Shown piece after piece: positions 1 to 8,082 of a stretch of DNA of 38,645 nucleotides; positions within the stretch are counted from its first letter, which is position 1; every line of letters starts with the position of its first letter. This DNA is from Rouxiella badensis (lineage in GTDB: Bacteria; Pseudomonadota; Gammaproteobacteria; Enterobacterales; Enterobacteriaceae). The position numbers were made by a program, and so were the translations under genes. Below the pieces are notes generated by a model, which searched no databases, was not told the DNA's origin, and saw nothing but the letters and a program-made list of their open reading frames with translations. The stretch covers positions 1 through 38,645 of the forward strand of contig NZ_MRWE01000044.1 in assembly GCF_002093665.1 (NCBI RefSeq). Direction: 5' to 3'.

Positions 1-161
1 CTATTTAATTTTATAGCCAATAGACGTTTGCTTTATTTTAAAATCACCGCCTTTGTTCGGCGGGTGAATTTAAGTTAATTAAAGTCTCTGGTTAATTTTT
101 ATTGTGTTTCTGGTTTCATAGCATATGAGCTGTTAACAATAGAATTCTACTGAAGGTAATT
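1..161. other. A+T-rich leader upstream of the RcsB-like gene
   Basis: No gene is visible. An imperfect G+C-rich hairpin (CACCGCC, loop, GGCGGGTG with one bulged base) lies at about 47-67. It has no good U-tract on the plus strand, so it is not called a terminator. The remainder is very A+T-rich, as expected for a promoter region prone to H-NS binding, but no promoter can be assigned with confidence. Confidence 0.3.
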
Positions 162-851
162 ATGTGTATAAATATTGTAATAGCCGATGAGCTGAGGCTT
201 GTGCGCAAAGGCGTCATTTCCCTTATAAATAATATGCATTATGGCGAGCAGCTGGGTGAAGACCCGACCGGTGGCTATAATATTATTGCTGATACTTCCA
301 CGCCTAATGAGCTGGTCAATATTTTATCCAGCAATAGCGTAGACCTACTTATTCTGGGGTATTCGCTTAGCACCAAAGAAAATAGCAATCCTATTTCATC
401 GCTAGACGGTTATGCGTTAATAAAATGGTTAACCAAAAAATACCCCGATCTCAAGATTATTGTTATCTCGCCCTATAAGCACCCGAGCCTGATGCGTACC
501 ATCCTCGAGATGGGGGCGACCGGTTATATCAGCATGGATATCTGCGAGAAGACGCTGGAGCGGGTTATCGTCTCGGTATTGAATAATGAAGTTTATGTCG
601 AAAAGGGTATGATGAAGTCTCTCTTTCAGGGCGGAGATCGCAGCGGAAAAGACGTCTCTTTAAAGGAAATGGAGGTCCTGCGGTTACTGTGTAAAGGGCT
701 GAATCTGACCAGCATTGCTAACAGAATGAATTTGAGTATTAAGACGGTGAGTGCGCACAAGCTGCGGGCCATGAGCAAGCTGGACGTCGATTCAGACTGT
801 CAGCTTTACTGTCTGTTGACGGAGACCAAGCTGTTTAACGTCTCATTCTGA
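162..851 (+). CDS. RcsB-like LuxR-family response regulator lacking the phosphoacceptor Asp
   Basis: 229 aa. The N-terminal half aligns with the receiver domain of RcsB and the C-terminal half (about residues 165-215) is a LuxR-type helix-turn-helix containing LSIKTVSAHK. The start is supported by GAAGG six bases before the ATG. The acidic pocket survives (D9, E10), but the position of RcsB D56 (VLITD) is G66 here (LLILG), and the position of the conserved receiver lysine (RcsB K109) is M125. The Thr/Ser switch residue is S103. Classical phosphorelay activation is therefore unlikely. Known phosphorylation-independent partners of RcsB, such as BglJ, suggest by analogy that this protein could act as an auxiliary subunit; that is inference. 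It has no sensor kinase neighbour and about 160 bp of A+T-rich upstream DNA, so it appears to be a single-gene unit. The target genes cannot be read from context. Confidence 0.85.
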   Translation: MCINIVIADELRLVRKGVISLINNMHYGEQLGEDPTGGYNIIADTSTPNELVNILSSNSVDLLILGYSLSTKENSNPISSLDGYALIKWLTKKYPDLKIIVISPYKHPSLMRTILEMGATGYISMDICEKTLERVIVSVLNNEVYVEKGMMKSLFQGGDRSGKDVSLKEMEVLRLLCKGLNLTSIANRMNLSIKTVSAHKLRAMSKLDVDSDCQLYCLLTETKLFNVSF

Positions 852-897
852 CCCTGAACTTTACCCATTATTTTTACCTTAACGGCAGGTCTGGTTG

Positions 898-1080
898 ATG
901 AATGTCATTGTAATAGCAATAACCCTATTCTTTGTATGTTTTGTTACCTGCCTGTTATGTAGACTACAACGCCTGTCGAGACAGAAGTCCCGCCTGCGCC
1001 GTATTGGTTCTTCAAAAATGTTCAACAAGCCGCCTGTGGCGCGACGACCGGTAAGGCGTCGTAAACTCGACGGGCGATAA
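898..1080 (+). CDS. small Cys-containing membrane protein, hypothetical
   Basis: 60 aa from the ATG at 898; a TTG one codon earlier is less likely. An N-terminal hydrophobic segment (about residues 2-22: many I, V, F, L and three Cys) is followed by a very basic tail rich in Arg and Lys. This is the layout of a single-pass small membrane protein with the tail inside by the positive-inside rule. AGG lies upstream at a slightly long spacing. It sits directly before hemN in the same orientation with a 48-bp gap and could be cotranscribed. I do not recognise the family; it does not resemble E. coli YihI or YshB. An antisense frame covers the same bases, but the hydrophobic/basic division and orientation favour this one. 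Moderate to low confidence that it is translated. Confidence 0.4.
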   Translation: MNVIVIAITLFFVCFVTCLLCRLQRLSRQKSRLRRIGSSKMFNKPPVARRPVRRRKLDGR

Positions 1081-1081
1081 A

Positions 1082-1103
1082 AGTCCGTGGTGACGCACGG
1101 GCT
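1082..1103 (+). promoter_or_regulatory. hairpin in the hemN leader
   Basis: AGTCCGTG pairs with CACGGGCT (one G-T wobble) across a six-base loop. It lies between the stop of the small membrane ORF and the hemN ribosome binding site. No run of T follows, so it is not an obvious terminator. It might affect readthrough or mRNA stability. Confidence 0.3.
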
Positions 1104-1128
1104 CCTCACTTTCTATTAAGGAGTCAGT

Positions 1129-2502
1129 ATGTCTGCACAGGCTATCGAATGGGATATGGCGATGATTCAGAAGTATAACTACTCTGGACCGCGATACACG
1201 TCTTACCCCACAGCGTTAGAATTCAGCCCCGAGTACAGCAATGACGCCTTTGAGCAGGCGACAACGCGCTTCCCCGAGCGGCACCTTTCCCTTTATGTGC
1301 ATATCCCTTTTTGCCACCGGCTTTGTTATTTCTGCGGCTGCAACAAGCTGGTGACACGCCAGCAGCATAAAGCTGAAGAATATCTGAGCGTGCTGGAAAA
1401 AGAGATAGTGCATCGTGCCTCGTTGTTTGCAGACCGACAGGTCAGCCAGCTGCATTGGGGAGGCGGCACCCCAACCTATCTTAATAAATCGCAGATAAGC
1501 CGACTCGTCGCCCTGCTGCGTAAACACTTCAATTTTATGCCCAATATCGAAATGTCACTGGAGCTTGATCCGCGTGAAATCGAATTGGATGTACTGGATC
1601 ATTTACGCCTTGAGGGATTCAACCGCCTCAGCATGGGCGTGCAGGATTTCAATAAAGAGGTCCAGCAGAAGGTGAATCGGGTTCAGGACGAGGAGTTTAT
1701 CTTTGCGCTTGTTGAACGAGCCAAGGCGCTGGGCTTCAGTTCTACCAACATCGACCTGATTTACGGCCTGCCGAAGCAGACTCCCGAGAGTTTTGCCCTG
1801 ACGCTCCGTCGTGTGGCTGAGCTGAATCCCGACAGGCTAAGCGTGTTTAACTATGCGCATATGCCCACGCTTTTCGCCGCTCAGCGGAAAATCAAAGAGG
1901 CCGATTTACCCAGTGCCGAAGACAGGCTACGCATATTGCAGCAGAGCATCGCGTCGCTGACCGAATCAGGTTACCAGTTTATCGGCATGGACCACTTTGC
2001 CCGCCCGCAGGACGAGCTGGCGATTGCTCAGCGCAATGGCGAACTGCACCGTAATTTTCAGGGATATACCACGCAGGGTGAAAGCGACCTGCTGGGGCTT
2101 GGCGTCTCGGCGATTAGCACGATCGGGGATACCTATGCGCAGAATGAAAAAGACCTGAAAACTTACTATGCGCAGGTTGAGGCTAACGGCCATGCGCTGT
2201 GGCGTGGTCTGAGGATGACAGATGAAGATTGCCTGCGCCGCGATGTCATTAAATCACTCATTTGCCATTTCGCGCTGGATTTCGCGGAGATTGAGCAATC
2301 ACACGGCGTGAGTTTCAGAGACTATTTCGCCGAAGATTTGGCGCTGCTCGCGCCTCTCGCACAGGACGGTCTGGTAGACATCGGGGAGAACGGCATTGTA
2401 GTCACGCCGAAAGGACGACTGCTGGTGCGCAACATCTGTATGTGCTTCGACAGCTATCTCCGTCAGCAGGTTCGCCAGCGGCAGTTCTCGCGGGTAATCT
2501 GA
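1129..2502 (+). CDS. hemN: oxygen-independent coproporphyrinogen III oxidase
   Basis: 457 aa, the family's normal length. This radical SAM enzyme decarboxylates coproporphyrinogen III to protoporphyrinogen IX in haem synthesis without oxygen, in the cytoplasm. The cluster motif CHRLCYFCGC gives C62, C66 and C69 as 4Fe-4S ligands plus the conserved C71. The GGGTPTYL glycine motif for SAM binding follows. The start is preceded by AAGGAG at good spacing. In E. coli hemN lies next to glnG; here the two are separated by the roughly 8-kb metabolic cluster, which points to insertion of that cluster between them or loss of it elsewhere. Confidence 0.98.
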   Translation: MSAQAIEWDMAMIQKYNYSGPRYTSYPTALEFSPEYSNDAFEQATTRFPERHLSLYVHIPFCHRLCYFCGCNKLVTRQQHKAEEYLSVLEKEIVHRASLFADRQVSQLHWGGGTPTYLNKSQISRLVALLRKHFNFMPNIEMSLELDPREIELDVLDHLRLEGFNRLSMGVQDFNKEVQQKVNRVQDEEFIFALVERAKALGFSSTNIDLIYGLPKQTPESFALTLRRVAELNPDRLSVFNYAHMPTLFAAQRKIKEADLPSAEDRLRILQQSIASLTESGYQFIGMDHFARPQDELAIAQRNGELHRNFQGYTTQGESDLLGLGVSAISTIGDTYAQNEKDLKTYYAQVEANGHALWRGLRMTDEDCLRRDVIKSLICHFALDFAEIEQSHGVSFRDYFAEDLALLAPLAQDGLVDIGENGIVVTPKGRLLVRNICMCFDSYLRQQVRQRQFSRVI

Positions 2503-2523
2503 TTCTTATCTGATATTTCACAT

Positions 2524-2551
2524 AAAAAACAGCCGCTTAGCGGCTGTTTTT
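2524..2551 (+). terminator. bidirectional intrinsic terminator between hemN and the MRJP-family gene
   Basis: CAGCCGCTTAGCGGCTG forms a compact stem with A residues on the left and a T run on the right. It can end hemN on the plus strand and the convergent gene on the minus strand. Confidence 0.85.
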
Positions 2552-2581
2552 CAGTGTCTGCATCCTGCTGCGAAATAACGC

Positions 2582-3715
2582 TTACTGATGATCGATCGGT
2601 GAAGGTTTGATCGGCAGAGGCAGTTTGTAGATTTTAACCGGATATTCAACCGTTGAAGGTTTGCCGCCGGTGGTGGCAGGCGTGCGGTTGATTTGACCCG
2701 ATGGCATCCACAGCGCGCCGTCGCTTACCCACATGGCATCAATCCAGACCAGACGCGGGTCGGAGACCACCGTCGAAACTTTACCCTCTGGGGTAATGCG
2801 TTTGATGGAACGGGTGTTGATGTCAGACGCGTAGATATTGCCCTCGCTGTCAATGGCGGTTCCGCCAGTGCTCCAGGTATCAAGGAATTTCTTGGCGTGC
2901 TTGTTCACTTCGCTGGCTGGCAGGGAAGCATCGTCCAGATAGCGGGTTTCGATACGGGCTAATGGACCTGGAATTGCCTGGTAGTACAGCCATTTACCGT
3001 CAGGAGACACTTCCAGCTGGTCCAGACCCACGCGTTTTTCCTTGCCGTTTGGCAGGATGAGTTTTTTGCCGTCGGCATAGATTGGCGTGTGGTCAATCGA
3101 CAGCGGCTCGTTGTCCAGTACGCGGTGTGCCTTGCCGGTATTCAGGTCCAGCACGACTAAGCCTACGGCACCAGGATCCGTCATATAGGCGAAGTGGCCG
3201 TTGAAGCGCACGTCATCGATATAGCTGGCAGGTTTAAGCACCGGTGGCTTGATAAGATAGGTTTTGACCACCTTATTGGTGGAGAGATCAATCTTCACCA
3301 GTTTAGCGCCACCGTCTACCGATTTTGCACCGGTACCGATGCCAGTATTACCCGAGTCTACCGCCCACAGGTAACCGTCTGGCCCAACGCGGAGGGCGTT
3401 TACGTGGAGGAAGTGATGCTCAGGATCGGAAGGTTTCCACTGGTTCCAGTCCGCGTCAGGGTAAGGGGTGATTTTTCCGTTCTCACCGACTTCACCGAGT
3501 TCCAGACCCGGGCCTTCAGACTGGGTAAAGGAGGCGAAAATACGACCCTCTTTTGTTACCGTCACGCCGTTCCAAACGTGTGCAGAAGTTGCCATTTGTT
3601 GCAAACGGGCATCTTGCTGAGTGGGAAGTGTCGGAGGCAGTTGATCTTTTGCCTGCAGTCCCGTTGCCAATAACAGACCAATAGTCAGAGTGAGTGTTTT
3701 TACCACGAGTTTCAT
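2582..3715 (-). CDS. exported yellow/major-royal-jelly-protein family protein
   Basis: 377 aa. A clear Sec signal peptide (MKLVVKTLTLTIGLLLATGLQA, cleavage predicted after residue 22) is followed by a six-bladed beta-propeller-like sequence with motifs such as WAVDSGN, VDGGAKLVKIDL, YIDDVRFNG, YMTDPG and NIYASDIN. These are typical of bacterial members of the MRJP/yellow family, often annotated as L-dopachrome tautomerase-related or SMP-30-like. The start is supported by AGGAG. The protein is predicted periplasmic; its substrate is unknown. It lies downstream of the aldolase-like and dehydrogenase genes in the same orientation, with a 168-bp gap, so it may be a separate unit of the same pathway. 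Confidence 0.85.
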   Translation of the reverse strand: MKLVVKTLTLTIGLLLATGLQAKDQLPPTLPTQQDARLQQMATSAHVWNGVTVTKEGRIFASFTQSEGPGLELGEVGENGKITPYPDADWNQWKPSDPEHHFLHVNALRVGPDGYLWAVDSGNTGIGTGAKSVDGGAKLVKIDLSTNKVVKTYLIKPPVLKPASYIDDVRFNGHFAYMTDPGAVGLVVLDLNTGKAHRVLDNEPLSIDHTPIYADGKKLILPNGKEKRVGLDQLEVSPDGKWLYYQAIPGPLARIETRYLDDASLPASEVNKHAKKFLDTWSTGGTAIDSEGNIYASDINTRSIKRITPEGKVSTVVSDPRLVWIDAMWVSDGALWMPSGQINRTPATTGGKPSTVEYPVKIYKLPLPIKPSPIDHQ

Positions 3716-3875
3716 GCCAGCTCCTGTTCAAAATAATGCTTAGAGGTTGATACGGAGTTCGCTTGTAGACAGGGGAATAGCATCCGTTGCCCAGGCCGCG
3801 TTCTTACAATGCCACATTGCGTAAGGTGTGCGGCAAAACGGGGTGTTGCCACCCCTAAGGTCGTTCAAAATCTAG

Positions 3876-3900
3876 AAGGTTGCTTAGACCGGGCAACCTT
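3876..3900 (-). terminator. hairpin spanning the stop codon of the RraA-like gene
   Basis: A perfect 8-bp stem (AAGGTTGC with GCAACCTT) encloses a 9-base loop that contains the TAA stop. On the minus strand it is followed by CTAGATTTT, a weak U-tract. It is probably the operon terminator, unusually embedded in the last codons. Confidence 0.55.
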
Positions 3901-4576
3901 TTGAGCGCAGTAAGCTATTGAAACGCTCAGGATCTGTGGTGCCTGAGGCGTTGTGCGCCCTGATTTGCTCTTCACGCTCGGCGTGTTTTTGTACTTTTGG
4001 CAGCAGGTCCTGCAGCTCTTCATAAGGGATGGCGATAACGCCATCCGCATCGCCCACAATAAGATCGCCTGGGTTAACCAGTAGACCGGCGCAGGAGATT
4101 GGCACATTCACTTTACCCGGACCGTCTTTGCTTGGGCCGCGCAGCGTATTACCGCGAGCGAACACGGCAATGCCGCCTTCTGCCCATTCGTTCAGATCGC
4201 GGATCGCGCCATCAATCACGAAGCCTGCGATTTTCTTGGTCAGTGCAGAAGTGCGCATCAGACCGCCAATCAGCGCCTGAGTCAGGTCACCTGAACCGTC
4301 AACGACAATAACGTCGCCCGGCTGTGCCATCTCAATGGCTTTGTGAATCATCAGGTTGTCGCCGGGGCGTACTTTTACCGTCAGAGCCGGGCCACACAGC
4401 ACAACTTTGTTGTCGGCGTGGTAAGGCTGTAGGCCAAGTGCAGCGGTGCTGCGGCCCATGGTGTCGCCGATGTTTGGAACCGGCAGGCGGCGGAATGCCT
4501 CGATGGTGGCAGAGTCAGGCACGTTGTCGCGTTGACCGATAAAGTAGCCTGCTGGCCATTCGCTGCGAGAAGTCAT
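3884..4576 (-). CDS. RraA/HMG-aldolase family protein
   Basis: 230 aa. It matches the family that includes 4-hydroxy-4-methyl-2-oxoglutarate/4-carboxy-4-hydroxy-2-oxoadipate aldolase and the RNase E regulator RraA. The active-site elements of the aldolase branch are visible: GGL at 104-106, then R126-D127 in DGAIRDLNEW, which in known enzymes bind metal and pyruvate enolate. At 230 aa it is longer than RraA proper (about 160 aa), which favours an enzyme cleaving or decarboxylating a hydroxy-oxo acid. It starts 3 bp after the dehydrogenase stop, with a strong AGGAGAG site, so the two are cotranscribed and probably coupled. The exact substrate cannot be read from sequence. Confidence 0.88.
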   Translation of the reverse strand: MTSRSEWPAGYFIGQRDNVPDSATIEAFRRLPVPNIGDTMGRSTAALGLQPYHADNKVVLCGPALTVKVRPGDNLMIHKAIEMAQPGDVIVVDGSGDLTQALIGGLMRTSALTKKIAGFVIDGAIRDLNEWAEGGIAVFARGNTLRGPSKDGPGKVNVPISCAGLLVNPGDLIVGDADGVIAIPYEELQDLLPKVQKHAEREEQIRAHNASGTTDPERFNSLLRSKGCPV

Positions 4577-4579
4577 TCG

Positions 4580-5560
4580 TTACTCTCCTTTCTTCAGGGA
4601 TTCAGGATTTACACAGGCACGAATATTGATTCGATTCTGTTGTAAGAAATCTAAACACTGCTGCGCGGCCGAGCGAGATACGGCATCCAGCGCCTCAGGG
4701 GTTGTTCCGCCAATGTGCGGAGTCATAACAATATTGCTGAATTGACGGAAAGGGTGGTCGAGCGGTAACGGCTCGACGGCAACGGTATCAAGACCTGCCG
4801 CCGCAATTTTGCCCTCTGTTAGCGCCTGAACCAGGGCCGGTTCGTCAATCAGCTCACCTCGTGAGGTATTAATAACGATTGCGCTGTCGGGAAGCTGTGC
4901 CAGTGTGTCGGCGTTAAGCATCAGGCGAGTCGCCTTGTTAACCGGACAGTGCAGACTTAGTACGTTGCTGTTTTTTAACAGCTCTTGCAGAGAAGAATAT
5001 TGTATCGCATCGGACGTATCGGTACCCGGCGCAATGGCCGGGTCAAAAAATGCCGTACGCATGCCGATGGCTTTGGCAATGTGCGCTACGCGACGACCGA
5101 TTTCGCCATAGCCCACCAGGCCCAACGTCTTGCCGGACAGCTCAATCCCTTGGCTGCTACGGGTCCAGCGGCCCTCGGCAATTTCCTGCTGGAAGAAAGG
5201 CAGCTGGCGCGCTGCGCTCAGCATCAGTCCGACGGTCAGTTCGGCCACGGACTGCGCATTGGTTGCAGGCGTGGTCAGTACCGGAATAGCGCGTTCGGTG
5301 GCGGCTGCCACGTCAATGTTGGTCACGCCCACGCCGTGCTTGCAAATGATTTTTAGTGACGGGCAGGAGGCGATAGCCTTGGCCGTCAGGTTCACGGTGC
5401 GGGAAATAACGGCATCGTAAGCCCGGGTTTCCATCAGCTGTTCCACTTCTTTTTCGTCGTTGGCATTTTGCAGGTAATCTACCTCGCAACCCGCGTCCGC
5501 CAAGACTTTGCGGCCAGCTGCACCCAGTGCCGGTGCGGTCATTAAAAACTTATAGGTCAT
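4580..5560 (-). CDS. D-isomer-specific 2-hydroxyacid dehydrogenase
   Basis: 326 aa. The nucleotide-binding fold is at about residues 100-290 with G150-Y-G152-x2-G155. D173 at the end of the second strand (FFDP) suggests NAD rather than NADP. The catalytic residues are R234 (NTSRGELID), E263 (VEPLP) and H282 (TPHIGG). It lacks the C-terminal ACT-type domain of E. coli SerA, so it is a SerA-like hydroxyacid dehydrogenase and not the serine biosynthetic enzyme. It is first in a two-gene operon with the RraA-like protein and divergent from the LysR gene. Together these suggest oxidation of a 2-hydroxy acid to a 2-oxo acid, followed by cleavage. Confidence 0.92.
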   Translation of the reverse strand: MTYKFLMTAPALGAAGRKVLADAGCEVDYLQNANDEKEVEQLMETRAYDAVISRTVNLTAKAIASCPSLKIICKHGVGVTNIDVAAATERAIPVLTTPATNAQSVAELTVGLMLSAARQLPFFQQEIAEGRWTRSSQGIELSGKTLGLVGYGEIGRRVAHIAKAIGMRTAFFDPAIAPGTDTSDAIQYSSLQELLKNSNVLSLHCPVNKATRLMLNADTLAQLPDSAIVINTSRGELIDEPALVQALTEGKIAAAGLDTVAVEPLPLDHPFRQFSNIVMTPHIGGTTPEALDAVSRSAAQQCLDFLQQNRINIRACVNPESLKKGE

Positions 5561-5654
5561 ACGCTACTCCAGTGCTATTTTTACCCATATTGGCACTGTT
5601 AAAAGATAAATCATAACGCCTGAATTTTATTTATTGATTCCTACGAGGAATGGA
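5561..5654. promoter_or_regulatory. divergent promoter region between dehydrogenase operon and LysR gene
   Basis: 94 bp, A+T-rich, holding an interrupted dyad at about 5606-5630 (ATAAATC ... GAATTTTAT) that fits the loose T-N11-A dyad of LysR-type operators. This arrangement is the standard one for LysR self-control and activation of the divergent operon. The precise site is uncertain. Confidence 0.4.
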
Positions 5655-6545
5655 ATGGAACTGAAATACCTACGCTATTTCCTGGCTATTCAGGACACCG
5701 GGCATCTGGGAAGAGCCGCTATAACCCTTGGTATTACTCAACCCGCGCTAACAAAATGCATTCAAAGATTAGAAAAAATCTATAACACACGATTGATTTT
5801 AAAGGTCGGAAGAGGGATCCGTTTGACTGAAGCGGGGTTGCTACTTTGTGAGCGGGCTCAAAAAATCGTACAAGACATGGAAATCACTCAGCGAGATATG
5901 GGCGCGCTGGCGGATGGCACTGCGGGCTATATTCGCCTCGGCGCGGCGGCAACGGCGGCCGAATTCATGCTGCCTCAGTTGGCAAAAAGGCTGTTGATTG
6001 AGGCTCCGAGTGTGCGTCTTGACGTGAAAGTCGGCATGAATGACCTGCTACAGTCTACGATGCGAGAAAAACAGCTCGATATTATCCTCGGCTTTTTGCC
6101 GGACAAAAGTCACGAGTTTATCGCCCGCCCGCTGCTCGACGACCCTGTCGTGCTGGTGGCCAGCAAAGACCATCCACTGGCGGGGGTCCATCCTACTTCG
6201 GAGCAGCTCGACCAGTACAACTGGCTGCTGCCGTCGAAGAAGGTCGCGACCCGTCAATGGCTAGAACAGCGTCTGCGTGCAGGAGGATATCCACCGCCGC
6301 GTATCCAGATTGAGGCTAACTCGATTGCCACACTGCATTCGGTGATTGTCGAAACCAACCTGCTGAGTTTCATTTCGCGCCGCGCACTGGAGGAGATACA
6401 GCACGCAATCCCGCTGGTTGAAATCCCGATGCCGCTGTTGGTGATGCCGCGCACCTTTGGCCTACAGTTCCATTCCTGGAGTGAGCTTTCGCCGGTAGCG
6501 CGACAGTTTGTTCAGATAGCCGAGAAAATTTGGAATTACCAATAG
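5655..6545 (+). CDS. LysR-family transcriptional regulator
   Basis: 296 aa from the ATG at 5655, chosen because GAGGA lies six bases before it; an upstream in-frame TTG at 5634 has no comparable site. The winged helix-turn-helix is at about residues 1-62 (RYFLAIQDTGHLGRAAITLG, then ITQPALTKCIQRLE). The effector-binding domain covers about 90-295. It is divergent from the dehydrogenase/aldolase operon, which it most likely regulates in response to a pathway intermediate. The effector is unknown. Confidence 0.93.
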   Translation: MELKYLRYFLAIQDTGHLGRAAITLGITQPALTKCIQRLEKIYNTRLILKVGRGIRLTEAGLLLCERAQKIVQDMEITQRDMGALADGTAGYIRLGAAATAAEFMLPQLAKRLLIEAPSVRLDVKVGMNDLLQSTMREKQLDIILGFLPDKSHEFIARPLLDDPVVLVASKDHPLAGVHPTSEQLDQYNWLLPSKKVATRQWLEQRLRAGGYPPPRIQIEANSIATLHSVIVETNLLSFISRRALEEIQHAIPLVEIPMPLLVMPRTFGLQFHSWSELSPVARQFVQIAEKIWNYQ

Positions 6546-6980
6546 CCCTTCAAAGAGAGCGTCTATTGATTTAAATGTAGCCTGTAGTAAACGAATCACT
6601 CAGTAAATAAACAGTAACTCTGAAATATTAGAATATACTTCTTTATACACCGCCACATCTCCTTCGATACAATAGGCTTACTATTATTATTCTCTGGGTA
6701 TCGTCCCAGGGAATAAACAGATAATCCCTCGTTATTATTTTCCTCTAAACTAATTCCGTTACGTGATAAATAACCAAAGAGATAACTATTCATAACTTGT
6801 TGGAACTTCTTTTCGTGAACACGGCGTGATAAAAATGTATTACAAATGTTATAAGTCGATTCGGGTTAAGTTTAAGTAATATCATTTTATCCTGCCGTAT
6901 TTTGAATCACAGCGCATAAAACTGTGGCCAGAAATATGAAGGGGTAATGGCCATTATTAATGAACGTAGGGAAACATATT
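6546..6980. other. A+T-rich gap without a convincing gene
   Basis: About 430 bp between the LysR and DoxX genes. The only open frame of note is a 65-codon minus-strand ORF (6596-6793) rich in Asn, Ser and Tyr. I cannot link it to a family and it has no clear ribosome binding site. The right part should hold the promoter for the doxX gene, but no promoter is assigned. Confidence 0.35.
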
Positions 6981-7409
6981 ATGAGTAAAGCGTCTGATTT
7001 TGCGTATGTCATCGCGCGAATTCTTGCCGTGGGGCTGTTCTTCACTTCAGGGCTTGAAAAGGTATTCCAGTATTCTCAGAACGTCAGTGAGATGGCGCAG
7101 AATGGCGTACCAAGTTTCTTCCTGCCGTTGGTTATTCTGCTCGAAGTAGGGGGCAGTATTGCCATCGCCTTCGGCTTTTTGACCCGCTTTACCTCTGTGT
7201 TCATGGCGGCGTTCTCCATCATTGCCGGTTTCCTGTTTTATCAGGGGTTCACCATGCCACACCTGATTGTATGGCTTAAGAATGCGTCCTGCGCGGCAGG
7301 TTTCATTTTGCTGGTATTAAACGGCCCTGGCCGCTGGAGCCTGGATCATCTGATTAGCCTGAAGTTTGGCAACAAGAAAACCGGCGGTGCGCAGAGAAGC
7401 GCAGCATAA
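6981..7409 (+). CDS. DoxX-family inner-membrane protein
   Basis: 142 aa from the ATG at 6981 (MSKASDFAYVIARILAVGLF); an in-frame ATG at 6960 is possible but less well placed. Four hydrophobic segments and the opening pattern ARILAVGLFFTSGLEKVF are typical of DoxX/YqjF small integral membrane proteins. Members are often found with oxidoreductases or redox stress genes; the biochemical role is poorly known. It is followed at 75 bp by the first HbpS-like gene in the same orientation, so cotranscription is likely. Confidence 0.85.
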   Translation: MSKASDFAYVIARILAVGLFFTSGLEKVFQYSQNVSEMAQNGVPSFFLPLVILLEVGGSIAIAFGFLTRFTSVFMAAFSIIAGFLFYQGFTMPHLIVWLKNASCAAGFILLVLNGPGRWSLDHLISLKFGNKKTGGAQRSAA

Positions 7410-7484
7410 CGATTTAAAAGAAATCTGTAGTGGCGGGTTAGCGGTTTTCGCGCCCGCTTAATGTGTTAAAAAAGTGAGAAATCT

Positions 7485-7961
7485 ATGAAGAAAGTCATGT
7501 GTGCACTCTTGGTATCCGGGCTGCTGGCCGGTTTTGCTGCTCAGGCAGCGGACGATGGCATTACCCGCGTTCCCGTTTTAACGCGCGACCAGGCGAACGT
7601 ATTATTGAAAAAAGCGGAAGATACCATTAAGACCCACCATATTGGTGGCGCTGTGGCTATTGTTGATGCCGCTGGACAATTAATTACCTTTGACCGTTTG
7701 GACGGTGCAACGCCTGCGAATATTGTACTGGCGCCTGAGAAAGCCAAGACCTCGGCTTATTTCGGTCAGCCAACCGAGTCTTATCAGCAAAAAGTTTCTC
7801 AGGGTAATTTGCTTATATTAGGCAACCCACGTATTTTACCTTTCTCTGGCGGTATTCCAATTAAGCTGGATGGGCAGGTAGTCGGCGCTATTGGTGTAAG
7901 CACGCCTGATGGCAACGTGGATACCGAAGCCGCTAAAGCCGCTTTAACCGCACTGAAATAA
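7485..7961 (+). CDS. exported HbpS/GlcG-like (DUF336) protein, copy 1
   Basis: 158 aa. A Sec signal peptide (cleavage predicted after ...FAAQA, residue 21) is followed by a GlcG/HbpS fold: ARD-like start ITRVPVLTRDQANVLLKKAED, the strand GGAVAIVDAAGQLITFDRLDGA, and the terminal motif GAIGVSTPDGNVD. Family members bind haem (HbpS), corrinoid or small acids, and GlcG lies in the glycolate operon. It is predicted periplasmic. It is paralogous to the next gene, and the pair probably arose by tandem duplication. Confidence 0.88.
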   Translation: MKKVMCALLVSGLLAGFAAQAADDGITRVPVLTRDQANVLLKKAEDTIKTHHIGGAVAIVDAAGQLITFDRLDGATPANIVLAPEKAKTSAYFGQPTESYQQKVSQGNLLILGNPRILPFSGGIPIKLDGQVVGAIGVSTPDGNVDTEAAKAALTALK

Positions 7962-8082
7962 AAAACTAAAAATAAATTAACTATTGGTCGTTCGCCTTTT
8001 TAGAACGGCCCTTATTCATGAGCAATATTATTTACCCATGATTTAACCGCGTATTAAATATCACCTACCTACAGGGGCTACA

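Noticed and set aside
47-67. G+C-rich hairpin near the left edge as a terminator
   Set aside because: The stem has a bulge and no proper T run on the plus strand, and the upstream gene is outside the window.
6596-6793. 65-codon minus-strand ORF between LysR and DoxX genes
   Set aside because: A+T-rich chance frame without family match or ribosome site; mentioned only as part of the gap.
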